DNA from: Planctomycetota bacterium
GTDB lineage: Bacteria > Planctomycetota > UBA8742 > UBA2392
NCBI GenBank assembly: GCA_019636195.1
Contig: JAHBYA010000001.1
Span: 224,642-288,641, forward strand
Direction: 5' to 3'
Length of the DNA stretch: 64,000 nucleotides
Shown: piece after piece, positions 1 to 9,500 of the stretch
How positions within the stretch are numbered: the stretch's first letter is position 1
Layout: every line of letters begins with the position of its first letter
Made by a program: the position numbers and the translations under genes
Notes under the pieces: generated by a model
The model's database searches: none
Seen by the model: only the letters and a program-made list of their open reading frames with translations
What the model was told of the DNA's origin: nothing

Positions 1-101
1 AGGATTGATGCTGAAAGGCGCCCGCGCATCGGCCCCAGATAGGCGAACAGCCGCCACATCGGGCGGGGGGCGGTCTGCAACAGCGCGTCAACATCGGCCA
101 T
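1..101 (-). CDS. ABC transporter-like membrane protein, N-terminus only (partial)
   Basis: Only the first 33 codons are inside the window, read leftward from an ATG at 101-99. The visible peptide begins MADVDALLQTAP and continues with WRLFAYLGPMRGRLS, a short cytoplasmic leader followed by the R-L-x-x-Y-L-x-P-x-R-G-x-L signature that usually starts the membrane domain of MsbA/lipid-A-type ABC exporters. No ATPase motif can be seen because the gene runs off the left edge. It is divergent from fpg. The family assignment rests on this leader pattern alone and could be wrong; the start codon and open frame are directly visible. Confidence 0.5.
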   Translation of the reverse strand, partial: MADVDALLQTAPRPMWRLFAYLGPMRGRLSASI

Positions 102-133
102 GGCGAGTGTTTAGCAAAGGGTCCGCAGATATA

Positions 134-203
134 CACGGATGGGCGCGGATGGCTTTGCCAAGTGGCCTGCCATGCAATCTGTGTCCATCTGTGTCCATCT
201 GTG
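134..203. repeat. imperfect inverted repeat with TCTGTGTCCA direct repeats
   Basis: The arms 134-152 and 185-203 are 19 bases long and match at 15 positions. All four differences are A-to-G changes in the left arm, so every mismatch would be a G.U pair in RNA read from the plus strand. The right arm itself contains the decamer TCTGTGTCCA twice in tandem. It lies just before fpg in the divergent gap. It may be a dispersed palindromic repeat or an RNA hairpin; no other copy is seen in this window. Confidence 0.6.
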
Positions 204-216
204 GCAAAAGCCTTAC

Positions 217-1092
217 ATGCCTGAGCTGCCGGAAGTTGAGGTCACGCGCCGCAAGATTGCGCCCGCCCTTGTGGGACGCGTGATTGCGGGCGTGCGCACC
301 ACCGCGCCAAGCTATTTCTTTTTGACACCGCCCCCACTGCTGAAGCGGCGGCTCAAGGGACGAACGGTCACGGCCCTTGCGCGCGTGGGCAAATACCTGC
401 TGGCAACGCTGGATGACGGCTCGCGGCTGCTGATTCACTTGGGCATGACCGGGCAGTTGTTTGTGCAGGGCAGCAGCAGCTTGCGCCTGCTTTCGTCCAC
501 CGCCCGCGCGACGCTCAAGCCCGAGCAGCAACCGGCCTTCAAGCCGGACAAGCACACCCACCTGCGGCTGTCGTTCTCCGACGGCGGGCCGGAAGTGTGG
601 TTCCGCGACACGCGCAAGTTCGGCAAGGTCAAGTGGCTGGCGCCGGGCGAACGCGATGCGCGGCTTGCCAAGCTTGGCCCGGACGCGCTGGAAGTCACCG
701 GCGCCGAGTTTCACGCAACGGCGCGGCGGCGACGAGTGCCCGTCAAGACGGTGCTGCTGGACCAGGGCGTACTTGCGGGTGTGGGCAACATTTACGCGGA
801 CGAGGCGCTGTTTCTGACGGGCCTGCGCCCGACGCGCAAGGCGAACACGCTGTCGCGGGCGCAGTGCAGCAGGTTGGTGGCCAGCGTGCAGCGCGTGCTG
901 AAGCGCAGTATTGAAACCGGCGGCAGCAGCATCAGCGATTACGTTGCGCCCGATGGCCAGGACGGTGCCTACCAGGACGAGCGCATGGTCTATGACCGCG
1001 AGGGCCAACCCTGCAAAGTCTGCGGGGCGCCAATCAAACGCGTCGTGATTGGCCAGCGTAGCGCGCACTTTTGCCCGAAGTGCCAGAACTAG
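217..1092 (+). CDS. mutM: formamidopyrimidine-DNA glycosylase (Fpg/MutM)
   Basis: Bifunctional DNA glycosylase/AP lyase that removes 8-oxoguanine and other oxidised purines in base-excision repair. The 291-residue protein is a normal length. The start at 217 is fixed by the family's MPELPEVE N-terminus, where Pro2 is the catalytic nucleophile and Glu3 assists; a longer reading from 139 would bury them and runs through the repeat. Lys59 (VGKYLL) and the HLGMTG segment around residue 75 are conserved. The C-terminus carries the expected zinc finger, Cys266, Cys269, Cys286 and Cys289, with the DNA-contacting GQR motif. It stands alone between the divergent ABC-like gene and the co-directional rqcH-like gene. 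Confidence 0.96.
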   Translation: MPELPEVEVTRRKIAPALVGRVIAGVRTTAPSYFFLTPPPLLKRRLKGRTVTALARVGKYLLATLDDGSRLLIHLGMTGQLFVQGSSSLRLLSSTARATLKPEQQPAFKPDKHTHLRLSFSDGGPEVWFRDTRKFGKVKWLAPGERDARLAKLGPDALEVTGAEFHATARRRRVPVKTVLLDQGVLAGVGNIYADEALFLTGLRPTRKANTLSRAQCSRLVASVQRVLKRSIETGGSSISDYVAPDGQDGAYQDERMVYDREGQPCKVCGAPIKRVVIGQRSAHFCPKCQN

Positions 1093-1225
1093 CGGTTGGA
1101 GCTTGGAGTTCAGGCGTTGGAGCCTGGAGCGGTTGCGGTTCTCGTTGGCTAATGCGGTTTCAGTTGCGTTGGCCCCCGACCCTGACCATTGACCATTGCC
1201 CCTCACCCATTGATCATTGCGGCCC
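1093..1225. repeat. short low-complexity direct repeats between mutM and rqcH
   Basis: This gap contains near-repeats of GTTGGAGCTTGGAG / GTTGGAGCCTGGAG (about 1094-1127) followed by several copies of the TGACCATTG/TGATCATTG word (about 1182-1220). I see no gene, hairpin terminator or clear promoter. The degenerate heptamer/decamer arrays look like slippage products and may be typical of this genome, since a different word is repeated before mutM. Confidence 0.4.
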
Positions 1226-2731
1226 ATGCTGTCGCTGGCAGAAATCCGTGCATTGGTACCGTTGCTTGAGCCGTTGGTCCTTGACCGGCGCGTGCAGCGC
1301 GTGATCCAGCCGGACGAGCACACCCTGGTGCTGGAGTTGTACGGCCGCGGCGAGGGCGAAGACTCAGGCGCCAAGCTGTGGCTGGTCATGTCCACGCACC
1401 CGAAGTTCGGGCGGATCTCAACGCGTAGTGAAGCGCCGCCCGCGCCCAGCTTCCCGCCGGACTTCGCGCAATGGGTCAAAGCGCACTGCCACCGCGCGTT
1501 CATCAAGGGCATCCGCGTCGTCAACGATGACCGCCAGGTCGGCCTGCTGCTCAAAGGCAAGCAGGGGGAGTTTGAGCTGTTGCTGTCCCTGATGGGCACC
1601 CGCAGCAACCTGTTTGCGCTGGACAGCGAGGGCCGCATCCAGCACACGCTGCGGCCGCTTACCACTACCCGCGCCGACCTGCGCATGGGCGATGTATACA
1701 CGAACCCCGAAAAGCACGAGGCGCTGGCTGAGTCCAGCAGCCGCTGGCCGGCGTTGCAGGGCGAGCACCTGTTGAAGGCGATCCAGACGCGCTATGAGGC
1801 CCTGGAGACTCGCCGTGACTACGACGAATTACGCGACAGCATTGAGAAGGCGCTGGACAAAGAGCTCGACTTCGCGCGCCGCAAGGCTGAAAAACTGCAC
1901 CAGGACCTGAACGACGCCAAGGACGCCCGCGAGAAAAAGCGCCACGGCGAACTGTTGAAGCAGGTCATGAGCAACCTGAAGCCCGGCGAAACCCACGTAG
2001 TCGTGCGCGACTACGAAACCGAAGAAGACGTGAAGATCGAGCTCGACCCCAAGTTGACTCCCGCCGAGAACCTTGAGCGCTACTTCAAGCGCTACCACAA
2101 GGGGCTGGTCGGCACCAACATGCTCGGCCAGCAGCTGGAGATCGTGCAGACGCACATCTCCGAGCTTGAGCAGCTTAACACCGAGCTGATCGGAGTGACC
2201 GACATGCCGGCCCTTACCGAGTTTGCGGAGCGCCCGGTAGTCAAGGAACTGCGCCAGAAGCACTTTCCCGAACAGTTCAAGCCGTCACGTCCGCCCAAGA
2301 AGCTGCCCACAAAAAGGGACGTGCCCGGCCGCATGTTGCCCCGCCGCTATGCAACCAGCGACGGCCTTGAGGTGTGGGTGGGCAAGAGCGATGAGGGCAA
2401 CGACTACCTCACGACAAAACTCGCGGCCGGCAACGACCTGTTCTTTCACGTTGAAGGCTACCCCGGCAGTCACACAATCCTGCGTACCGGAGGCCGCAAG
2501 GACCCGCCGCCCCAGAGCCTGCTTGAAGCCGCAGAACTGTGCGTGCACTTCAGCAAGCTCAAGAACGCCAAGGCCGTTGACGTGCACCTTGCGCCGATCA
2601 AGCACGTCCACAAGCCCAAAGGCGCAAAGCCGGGCCTCGTGTATGTCAACCACGGTCGGACAGTTGCGCTGCGACGCGATCCCAAGCGGCTGGAACGGAT
2701 CCTCAAGGCGCAAATCAAGGAAGACGAGTAG
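1226..2731 (+). CDS. rqcH: NFACT-family ribosome rescue factor (RqcH-like)
   Basis: Protein of 501 residues with the NFACT layout: an N-terminal NFACT-N domain (about 1-180) containing Asp102-Arg103, the DR pair needed for C-terminal Ala tailing in characterised RqcH; a helical and coiled-coil middle (about 180-350); and a C-terminal NFACT-R/DUF814 RNA-binding domain (about 360-495) with the HVEGYPGSHT and KNAKAVDV segments. Known RqcH proteins bind stalled 50S-nascent chain-tRNA complexes and extend the chain with alanine. The ATG at 1226 is preferred; an in-frame TTG at 1217 would add three residues. No good ribosome binding site is visible for either. The protein is a little shorter than Firmicute homologues (about 570). 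Confidence 0.85.
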   Translation: MLSLAEIRALVPLLEPLVLDRRVQRVIQPDEHTLVLELYGRGEGEDSGAKLWLVMSTHPKFGRISTRSEAPPAPSFPPDFAQWVKAHCHRAFIKGIRVVNDDRQVGLLLKGKQGEFELLLSLMGTRSNLFALDSEGRIQHTLRPLTTTRADLRMGDVYTNPEKHEALAESSSRWPALQGEHLLKAIQTRYEALETRRDYDELRDSIEKALDKELDFARRKAEKLHQDLNDAKDAREKKRHGELLKQVMSNLKPGETHVVVRDYETEEDVKIELDPKLTPAENLERYFKRYHKGLVGTNMLGQQLEIVQTHISELEQLNTELIGVTDMPALTEFAERPVVKELRQKHFPEQFKPSRPPKKLPTKRDVPGRMLPRRYATSDGLEVWVGKSDEGNDYLTTKLAAGNDLFFHVEGYPGSHTILRTGGRKDPPPQSLLEAAELCVHFSKLKNAKAVDVHLAPIKHVHKPKGAKPGLVYVNHGRTVALRRDPKRLERILKAQIKEDE

Positions 2732-2785
2732 TCTCGCTACTGCCCGGGATGCGTGTGCCGCACCTGCGTACGACCGAAACACGAA

Positions 2786-2809
2786 GGCCCGGGACTGGCG
2801 TCCCGGGCC
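2786..2809. terminator. perfect 10-bp stem hairpin between convergent genes
   Basis: GGCCCGGGAC and GTCCCGGGCC form a perfect 10-bp GC-rich stem around a TGGC loop, placed between the convergent ends of the rqcH-like gene (2731) and the receiver-PilZ gene (2825). There is no T-tract on either side, so it may end transcription weakly or act by stabilising RNA ends. Confidence 0.55.
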
Positions 2810-2824
2810 GTAAGCGTGATTCGA

Positions 2825-3538
2825 CTACGCCGCCTGCGCGTAGAGGCCGCTGATCGCGGTTTCGCTTTCTTCGTCAAGGCTTTCGAAGCTCAGGCCGATC
2901 GTGCGGCCCGAGAGCGAGCGGTGACGCTCGACAAACGCCAGCTTGGCCGCGAGCTGGATAACCTTGCCCTCGCCCAGGGTCAGCGATGCCCTGGCTGTGC
3001 CGTTGCCGACGACGTTTTCAATTGCCTCAAGCTCTTCAGGCTTGAACTTCACGTCGGTAGCGTCAATCGCGACGCCGCGTGCTGAAAGGTCAATCGTGCG
3101 CGTCTTGAAGCTCACGCCGGCAAGGTTGATCTCAATGGGCAGGTCAACGTGCACGCGGGGCACGGCGCGGCGCGTTGCATTGCGCAGCAGTTGTGCCAGC
3201 GCGTTGTGCACCACCTCTTTGACCAGGCGCCCGCGGATGGGGCGGCCAAACTTGCCCGAAAGCTGTACGCCCCTGAGGCGCGCCTCTTTGTCGGGGCTGA
3301 CCAGCGCGACCACCGGCAGGCCCGGCAGAATCTCGTTGGCGAACTTGCCCACGGCAATGTTGTCTTCCACGACGCTGCCGTAGTCCATCACAAGCATGTC
3401 AAACAGCCCAGTGGCTAGCTTGGCCTCGGCGTCGGCGCGCGTTATGGCAATGCTGACCGCATGGCCGGAGCCGCGCAGCAGGCTGCGCACAAGGTAGGCG
3501 GACTCTTCAAACAGATCGGTGATGAGGATGTTGGCCAT
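2825..3538 (-). CDS. receiver-PilZ domain response regulator
   Basis: Protein of 237 residues. Residues 1-115 form a receiver domain: acidic N-terminus (ITDLFEES) and phospho-acceptor Asp52 in the MLVMDYGS strand. Residues about 135-225 match a PilZ fold (PIEINLAGVSF, TIDLSARGVAID), the usual c-di-GMP receptor domain, although the canonical RxxxR at its start is not clearly visible, so ligand binding is uncertain. The start at 3538 is chosen because the receiver fold begins at MANILITD and GGAG lies just upstream; a longer frame from 3586 has no support. It probably couples a phosphorelay to motility, pilus or exopolysaccharide control. No sensor kinase is adjacent. It is downstream of valS on the same strand, with a 174-bp gap. 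Confidence 0.8.
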   Translation of the reverse strand: MANILITDLFEESAYLVRSLLRGSGHAVSIAITRADAEAKLATGLFDMLVMDYGSVVEDNIAVGKFANEILPGLPVVALVSPDKEARLRGVQLSGKFGRPIRGRLVKEVVHNALAQLLRNATRRAVPRVHVDLPIEINLAGVSFKTRTIDLSARGVAIDATDVKFKPEELEAIENVVGNGTARASLTLGEGKVIQLAAKLAFVERHRSLSGRTIGLSFESLDEESETAISGLYAQAA

Positions 3539-3712
3539 GGGTGTGCTCCGGTGTTTTGTGGTGCCCTGTCGGGCTGCCCTTAACATCGGCGTGCAAAAGG
3601 GGATTTCTTTGAGATTTTATGGGCCGTTGGCGGGTTGATTGCCAGGCGCAAAAAGCCAACGGCGGCGCTGACGCAGGCGCATCCGCACCGCCGGAACGGG
3701 GCTGCCGCCGAC

Positions 3713-6460
3713 CTACTTCGCCAGCGGCTTCACTTCCTCGATGTGCTTGTCAATGCGCTCAAGCTCGGCGATCAGGTCACTCAGCTTGTCACGGTCTCGC
3801 TGGACCACATCGCGGGGCGCCCGCTCAAGGTAGCTCAGGTTCTCGAGCTTGTTTTTGAGCTTGCGCACCCCGTCTTCAAGCTTGGCGCGGCTTGCTTCCA
3901 GGCGCAGCAACTCCATCTTGAAGTCAATCAGGCCTTCCAGGCTGACGTAGGCTTCATTGCCCCCGCCAATGGCTGCCGTCGCCGCCGCCTTAGGCTTGCG
4001 GGCCCCCACCTCAACCTTGAGCGCGCTCAGGCCCCCGAGCTTGCAGATGGTTTCGCGCTCGGCGCTGCCCAGCATGTCCATGGCGTCCTTGTCGGCTGCG
4101 CGCAGCACGCCGTTGATAGCGGTTTTGGGGTCAATCGCGTGCTCGGCCCGGATGTTGCGGAAGGCGCGCGTCACCTGCTGCACAAACGTGAAGCGCCTCT
4201 GCTCCGGTTCAAACACGCGGTCTTTGCTGGCCTTGGGCCAGGCGGCAATCGCGAGGCTCAACTCAGGGGTGGCGCCTCGCAGCGCTGCCAGCAGCGGGCG
4301 CAGGTTCTGCCAGATCTCCTCCGTAATGAACGGCACATACGGATGCAGCAGCTTGAGTATGCCGTCCAGCGCGCGCACCAGCGTGGCCTGCGCGCGCAGG
4401 CGGCTGCGCTCTCCGCCCTTACCCTCGTACAGGCGAGGTTTCACGGCCTCAAGGTACCAGTCACAGAACTCGTCCCACACAAAGTGGTACATCGCCTGCG
4501 CGGCGTCATTGAACTTGTAGCGTTCAATGGCGTCGGTCACGTCCACGATGGCGGACGTCAGCTTGCCTTCAATGAAGCAATCCTCCAGCTCGCTCACCTG
4601 GCCCTCCGCCAGCGCCGCGCGTTCGTTGTCGGACAGGGCCTTGAGCTGATCCTCGAAATCGCCAAGGTTGGTAAGTACGAAGCGCGAGGCATTCCACAAC
4701 TTGTTGCAGAAGTTGCGGCCCATCTCGAACTTGCTTTCAGACAGCTTGATGTCCTGGCCCTCGCTGGTCAGCAACGGCAGCGTCAGGCGCACGGCATCTA
4801 CGCCCCACTGGCTGAACATATCGATGGGGTCAATGCCGTTGTTCAACGACTTGCTCATGCGCCGGCCCTGCGCATCAAGCACGGTCGCGTGGATGTACAC
4901 GGTGCTGAAGGGCTTTTCGCCCATGAACTCATGGCTGGCCATCACCATGCGGGCCACCCACAGGTAAATGATGTCGCGTGCCGTGCTCAGGAAGTGCGTG
5001 GGGTAAAAGTAGTCGAGGTCGGAGGTTTTCTCCGGCCAGCCAAGCGTCGAAAACGGCCACAGCCAGCTGCTCGCCCATGTGTCCAGCACGTCGTCATCCT
5101 GCCGCACCAGGGGCTTGCCGCTGGTCGGGTGCACGGCGCCGGGTGCGGGGTCTTCGCGCAGGGCCACGGTGTTGCCGTCGGCGTCGTACCAGACCGGGAT
5201 GCGATGGCCCCACCACAACTGGCGGCTGATGCACCAGTCGCGCACGCTTTCAAGCCAGTTCAGGTAAACCTTCTCCCAACGCTCCGGCACAAACGTGATC
5301 TCGCGCTTGCCTTCAGCGTTGGGCTTCACGTACTCGATAGCGGGCCTTGCCAGCGGCTTCATGCTCACGAACCACTGGTCCGACAGCAGCGGCTCAACGG
5401 GCGTCTTGCTGCGGTCGCTGTGGGGCACCTGGTGGGTGTAGTCTTCCACGCGCTCAAGCAGGCCCAGGGCATCCAGCTCTTCGACCAGCGACTTGCGGGC
5501 CTTCAGCCGGTCCTGCCCGGCGTACTTGCCGGCTTGCTCGTTCAGCGTGCCGTCTTTGTTCAGCACGTTGATCATCGGCAGGTTGTGGCGCTGCCCGCGC
5601 TCGTAGTCCGCAAAGTCGTGGCCCGGCGTCACTTTCACGGCGCCGGTGCCGAACTCGGGGTTCACGGTGTCGTCGGCGATGATCGGGACTTCGCGACCGG
5701 CAATCGGCAGGACCACGGTCTTGCCAATGTCTGACTTGAAACGCTCGTCGTTGGGGTTCACGGCCACGGCTGTATCGCCAAACATGGTTTCAGGCCGCGT
5801 CGTGGCCACCACCACGTACTTTTCAGGGTTGTCCTTGTAGGGGTAGCGCAGGTACCACAGGCTGGACTTCACTTCGCTGGTTTCGATCTCATCGTCGCTG
5901 ATCGCGGTTTCCAGCTTGCAGTCCCAGTTGATCATGCGGTAGCCGCGGTAGATCAACCCCTTCTCCCACAGCTTCACGAAGCTCTCGCGCACGGCGCGGC
6001 TCAGGCCCTCGTCAAGCGTGAAACGGGTTCGGGACCAGTCGCAGCTTGCACCAAGCTGGCGCAACTGGTTAAGGATGCGGTTGCCGTACTCGTCCTTCCA
6101 CTTCCAGATTTCGGCAATGAAACCTTCGCGGCCCAGTTCCTGCCGCGACTTGCCTTCATCCTTGAGCAGTTTCTTTTCCACCACGGCCTGTGTGGCGATG
6201 CCGGCGTGGTCGGTGCCCGGCAGCCACAGCACGCAGAAGCCCTGCATGCGTTTAAAGCGGGCCACCACGTCCTGCAACGTGTTGTTGAGGGCGTGGCCCA
6301 TGTGCAGCGCACCCGTCACGTTGGGCGGCGGAATCATGATGGTGAAGGGTTTCTTGCGAATGTCGCGCACAGCCTTGAACAAGGCGTGCTCCTGCCAGAA
6401 CTGGTACCACTTGTTCTCAATCGTCCCCGGTGCGAACCGGGGAGGCATCTCGGCGGGCAT
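3713..6460 (-). CDS. valS: valyl-tRNA synthetase
   Basis: Class I aminoacyl-tRNA synthetase that charges tRNA-Val with editing of threonine. The 915-residue length is typical. Visible signatures are the HIGH-type motif (PPPNVTGALHMGH, residues 44-56), the WLPGTDHAGIATQ segment, the CP1 editing domain (VATTRPETMFGDTAV), the KMSKS-type loop (GRRMSKSLNNG), an anticodon-binding domain and the C-terminal coiled-coil arm (KLEDGVRKLKNKL onward) that contacts the tRNA. AGGAGA sits just upstream of the start codon at 6460. It is a single gene, followed by the receiver-PilZ gene on the same strand. No T-box or other leader is recognisable in the upstream 130 bases. Confidence 0.98.
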   Translation of the reverse strand: MPAEMPPRFAPGTIENKWYQFWQEHALFKAVRDIRKKPFTIMIPPPNVTGALHMGHALNNTLQDVVARFKRMQGFCVLWLPGTDHAGIATQAVVEKKLLKDEGKSRQELGREGFIAEIWKWKDEYGNRILNQLRQLGASCDWSRTRFTLDEGLSRAVRESFVKLWEKGLIYRGYRMINWDCKLETAISDDEIETSEVKSSLWYLRYPYKDNPEKYVVVATTRPETMFGDTAVAVNPNDERFKSDIGKTVVLPIAGREVPIIADDTVNPEFGTGAVKVTPGHDFADYERGQRHNLPMINVLNKDGTLNEQAGKYAGQDRLKARKSLVEELDALGLLERVEDYTHQVPHSDRSKTPVEPLLSDQWFVSMKPLARPAIEYVKPNAEGKREITFVPERWEKVYLNWLESVRDWCISRQLWWGHRIPVWYDADGNTVALREDPAPGAVHPTSGKPLVRQDDDVLDTWASSWLWPFSTLGWPEKTSDLDYFYPTHFLSTARDIIYLWVARMVMASHEFMGEKPFSTVYIHATVLDAQGRRMSKSLNNGIDPIDMFSQWGVDAVRLTLPLLTSEGQDIKLSESKFEMGRNFCNKLWNASRFVLTNLGDFEDQLKALSDNERAALAEGQVSELEDCFIEGKLTSAIVDVTDAIERYKFNDAAQAMYHFVWDEFCDWYLEAVKPRLYEGKGGERSRLRAQATLVRALDGILKLLHPYVPFITEEIWQNLRPLLAALRGATPELSLAIAAWPKASKDRVFEPEQRRFTFVQQVTRAFRNIRAEHAIDPKTAINGVLRAADKDAMDMLGSAERETICKLGGLSALKVEVGARKPKAAATAAIGGGNEAYVSLEGLIDFKMELLRLEASRAKLEDGVRKLKNKLENLSYLERAPRDVVQRDRDKLSDLIAELERIDKHIEEVKPLAK

Positions 6461-6590
6461 GTCGCTCTCCTGGCCCCATGTCGTGAGGCGGCGGCTTGCT
6501 TTTCAAAGGCGGCGTCCCGTGCGGGATGTCCGCGGCAAGCGTCGGGATGATAACGAGGACTAGTTGCGCGGCAAGAACCGCGACAGGAAC

Positions 6591-9500
6591 TCAGTCCGCA
6601 CTTGCAGGCGCCGGCGGGGCCTCGCTGCTGCCGCCTTTGGCCCGGCGCGCGAACAGGATGGCAAACCAGCCTTTCACCGTTTCGCCGATGTCGTCGAGAA
6701 TCGTGTAGATCAGCGGCACCAGCACCAGCGTGTACAGCATGCTGACCAGGATGCCGCCCAGCACCATCCGCCCCATCGGGTAATACGGCATGCCCACGAA
6801 TTTGGCATCGCCCAGCGCCATCGGGATCAACCCGAACGCGGTGGTCAGGCTGGTCAGGATAATCGGGCGCAAGCGCTGCCTTGATGCAACCTCCACGGCG
6901 GCTGTGCGCGGTATGCCCTCGGCGCGCAGGCGGTTGATCAGGTCAACCAGCACAATGCCGTTGTTGACCACCACGCCAACCAGCACCAGCAGCCCCAGCA
7001 TCGTGATGCCGTCCACCGGGGTGCTCGAAACGTACAACAGTCCGAAGCCCCCCAGCATCGCGCCGGGGATGCTGGCGAACAGGATGCACAGCGGCTTGAG
7101 CACGCTTTCAAACAGAAAGCACATGACCAGGAAAACCAGCACAGCCGCCCACAACAGGCTCTTCCACAAGTCCGTGAACTGCTGACCGAATCGCCCGAAG
7201 CGCCCGCCAAGCTCCTGCGAATAGCCTGCCGGGAACTTCACGCCCATCATGGCTGCGCGCACCTGCGACTCGATGCGTTGCAGGTCTTCGGTGCTCGTGG
7301 TGCCGACGACGCGCAGGCTGGTCTTGCGGTTGATGCGCCGCACTTCGCCGACCTGGGGGCGAGCCAGGCCGCTGGTGCTGGTGACGGCCTTGGCTGCCAC
7401 GCTGCTGCCGCCAGCGCCCGCAAGGCGCGTCTCGGCCACGTCGGACAAGCCTGGATCACGGGGATTGCCGCTCTGGTCTTCGGGCGGTGCAAAGCGCACG
7501 CGCAGCGGCAGCATCACTTCATTGCGCTGGTAGTCGCGCAGGGTGGTGCCCGACAACTGGAAGCCCATGACCTGCGACAACGCGTTGGGCTCAATACCGA
7601 AGGCAGCTGCACGCTGGCGGTCAACAGCCAGCGTAACCTCGTCAATCCCTTCCTCTGTATCCACGCGCAGGCCTTCAAGGCCTTCAATGCCGGACAGGCG
7701 CACGATGACTTCGTCCGCAAGCGCAAGCAGCCGCTCAGTGTCCGGGCCGCTGATGCGCACGCTGACTTCGCTGCTGGTACTGCCGGAGAATTCACCGCGG
7801 ATATCGACGCCCGCGCGCTCAGGCAATGCGGCAATCATGCGCTTGTAAATGTCGTTGGATTCGCCGACGCGGTCCGGGTGCAGGTAGATCCAGAACTGGG
7901 CGCGCCCGCTGGAAAAGCTCACGGTCATAGTCTGGATGCCGAAGTCCTGCTGCGCTTCATCCGGCGTGCGCCCGAACAGCAGCTTCGCCTGCGCCGGGTC
8001 CATGCCCTGTTGCGTGGCGGCTTCGCGCTTTTCTGCGGCGTCTTCGCGACCAAGCAGGATGTCTTCCACGTCAAAGACGTACGTCTGCCAGATTGCGTCG
8101 CGCAAAGGCTCTGTATCCGCCATCATGCCGACGATCCCGCTTGGGCCGGGTTCAATGCCCAGCGTGCCGCTGAGCTTGCCGCGCGCAACCAGCACCGGCA
8201 CCAGCGCGGCGCCGTTGCCGGCCTGCTCAAGGCGCTTCAGGTCTTCGGGCGACTCGATAGGCCGACCGTTGTAGCGCAGGATGAAGTCCCCCACCTTGAA
8301 TCGCCCGCGCTCGGCGGCGCTGCCCGGGGCGATACCGGTAATCTGCAACGCGTGCTTGCTGACCATGATGTCGGTGCCGCCGTCAAAGCCTATGCGCAAC
8401 TGGATGCTGTCACGGTTGCCTTGGTTCTGGTCGGTCTGTTCGCTTGAGCTTTGCAGCGCGATCACGCCCCCGAACGTCACCAGCAGCACGGCAAGCGCGA
8501 TCAGCCAGCGCGCCGGCATCATGCGCCGCACCGCGAGCTCGTACCAGCGCGCCAGCGCGTCCACAATCGGCGAGCCCGGCAAGCCGCGCTCGTTGCGGCC
8601 CAGCACCAGAGCGAACATTTCCCAAAGCACCAGCAGCGGCGCGGCAATCAGGGGCGCGGGCAGCGGCTTGTCCATTCCTGCCCCCAACTTTGTGCGCAGC
8701 CCCACGAACCACTTGCGCACCATCGACGACTTGTCCGCCCGCAGCAGGCCGGTGCCGAACATGGTCATCGGTATCACGCCGATCGCCAGCAGGATCGAAA
8801 AGCCGATGCTCAGGCAGACCGGCATGCCGATCTTGCCCATGAAGAAGCTCAACGTGCGGTTTTCGAGCATGAACACGACGGTGATGAACACAATGACAGT
8901 CGTGCTGGTCGCCAGCACCAGCGCCAGACCCACTTCCCCGGCGCCGCGCACGGCGGCTGCGTAGGGCTGCTCGCCCAGCATGTTGCGGCGATACACGTTT
9001 TCCGCGACCACGATGCTGTTGTCCAGCAGCATGCCCGCCGCCAGCGTGAACCCCATCAGCACCAGCAGGTTGATTGTCTGGTCAAAAAAGAACATCACAG
9101 CCAGCGCCATCGTCATGCTGAGCGGGATCGACAGCGCGATCATCAGGCTCAGGCGCCAGCTCTTCAAAAACACCAGCATCACGATGAAGGCCAGCACCCC
9201 GCCCCAGAACAGCGTCCACAGCAGGTTCTCGATGCTTTCCTTGATCTGGTTGCCCTGGTTCCAGGCCACGCGCGACGTGAAGCCCTGCATCTCGGGGCGC
9301 GCGTGCAGCGACTTCAGCCCTTGGTCGATGCGGTCCCCCACCACGACCGTGTTGCTTTCGCCGGTCTTGAACAGCATGGCGGTCGCGCCGCGGTTGCGGT
9401 TCACGCGCACGTAGGTACTGACACTGTAGGTTTCGTACACCCCGTTGTGCGCCTTGCCGTCCATCACGCCGTGGCGCGTAATGTCCGCCAAAGCCAGGCC

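Noticed and set aside
88..1701. Long minus-strand open frame (537 codons) across mutM and rqcH
   Set aside because: It runs antisense through two well-supported genes, is rich in Arg/Ala/Leu as expected for a mirrored GC-rich frame and has no family pattern.
3635..5734. Plus-strand open frame (699 codons) opposite valS
   Set aside because: Antisense shadow of valS in a GC-rich gene; no start signal or domain.
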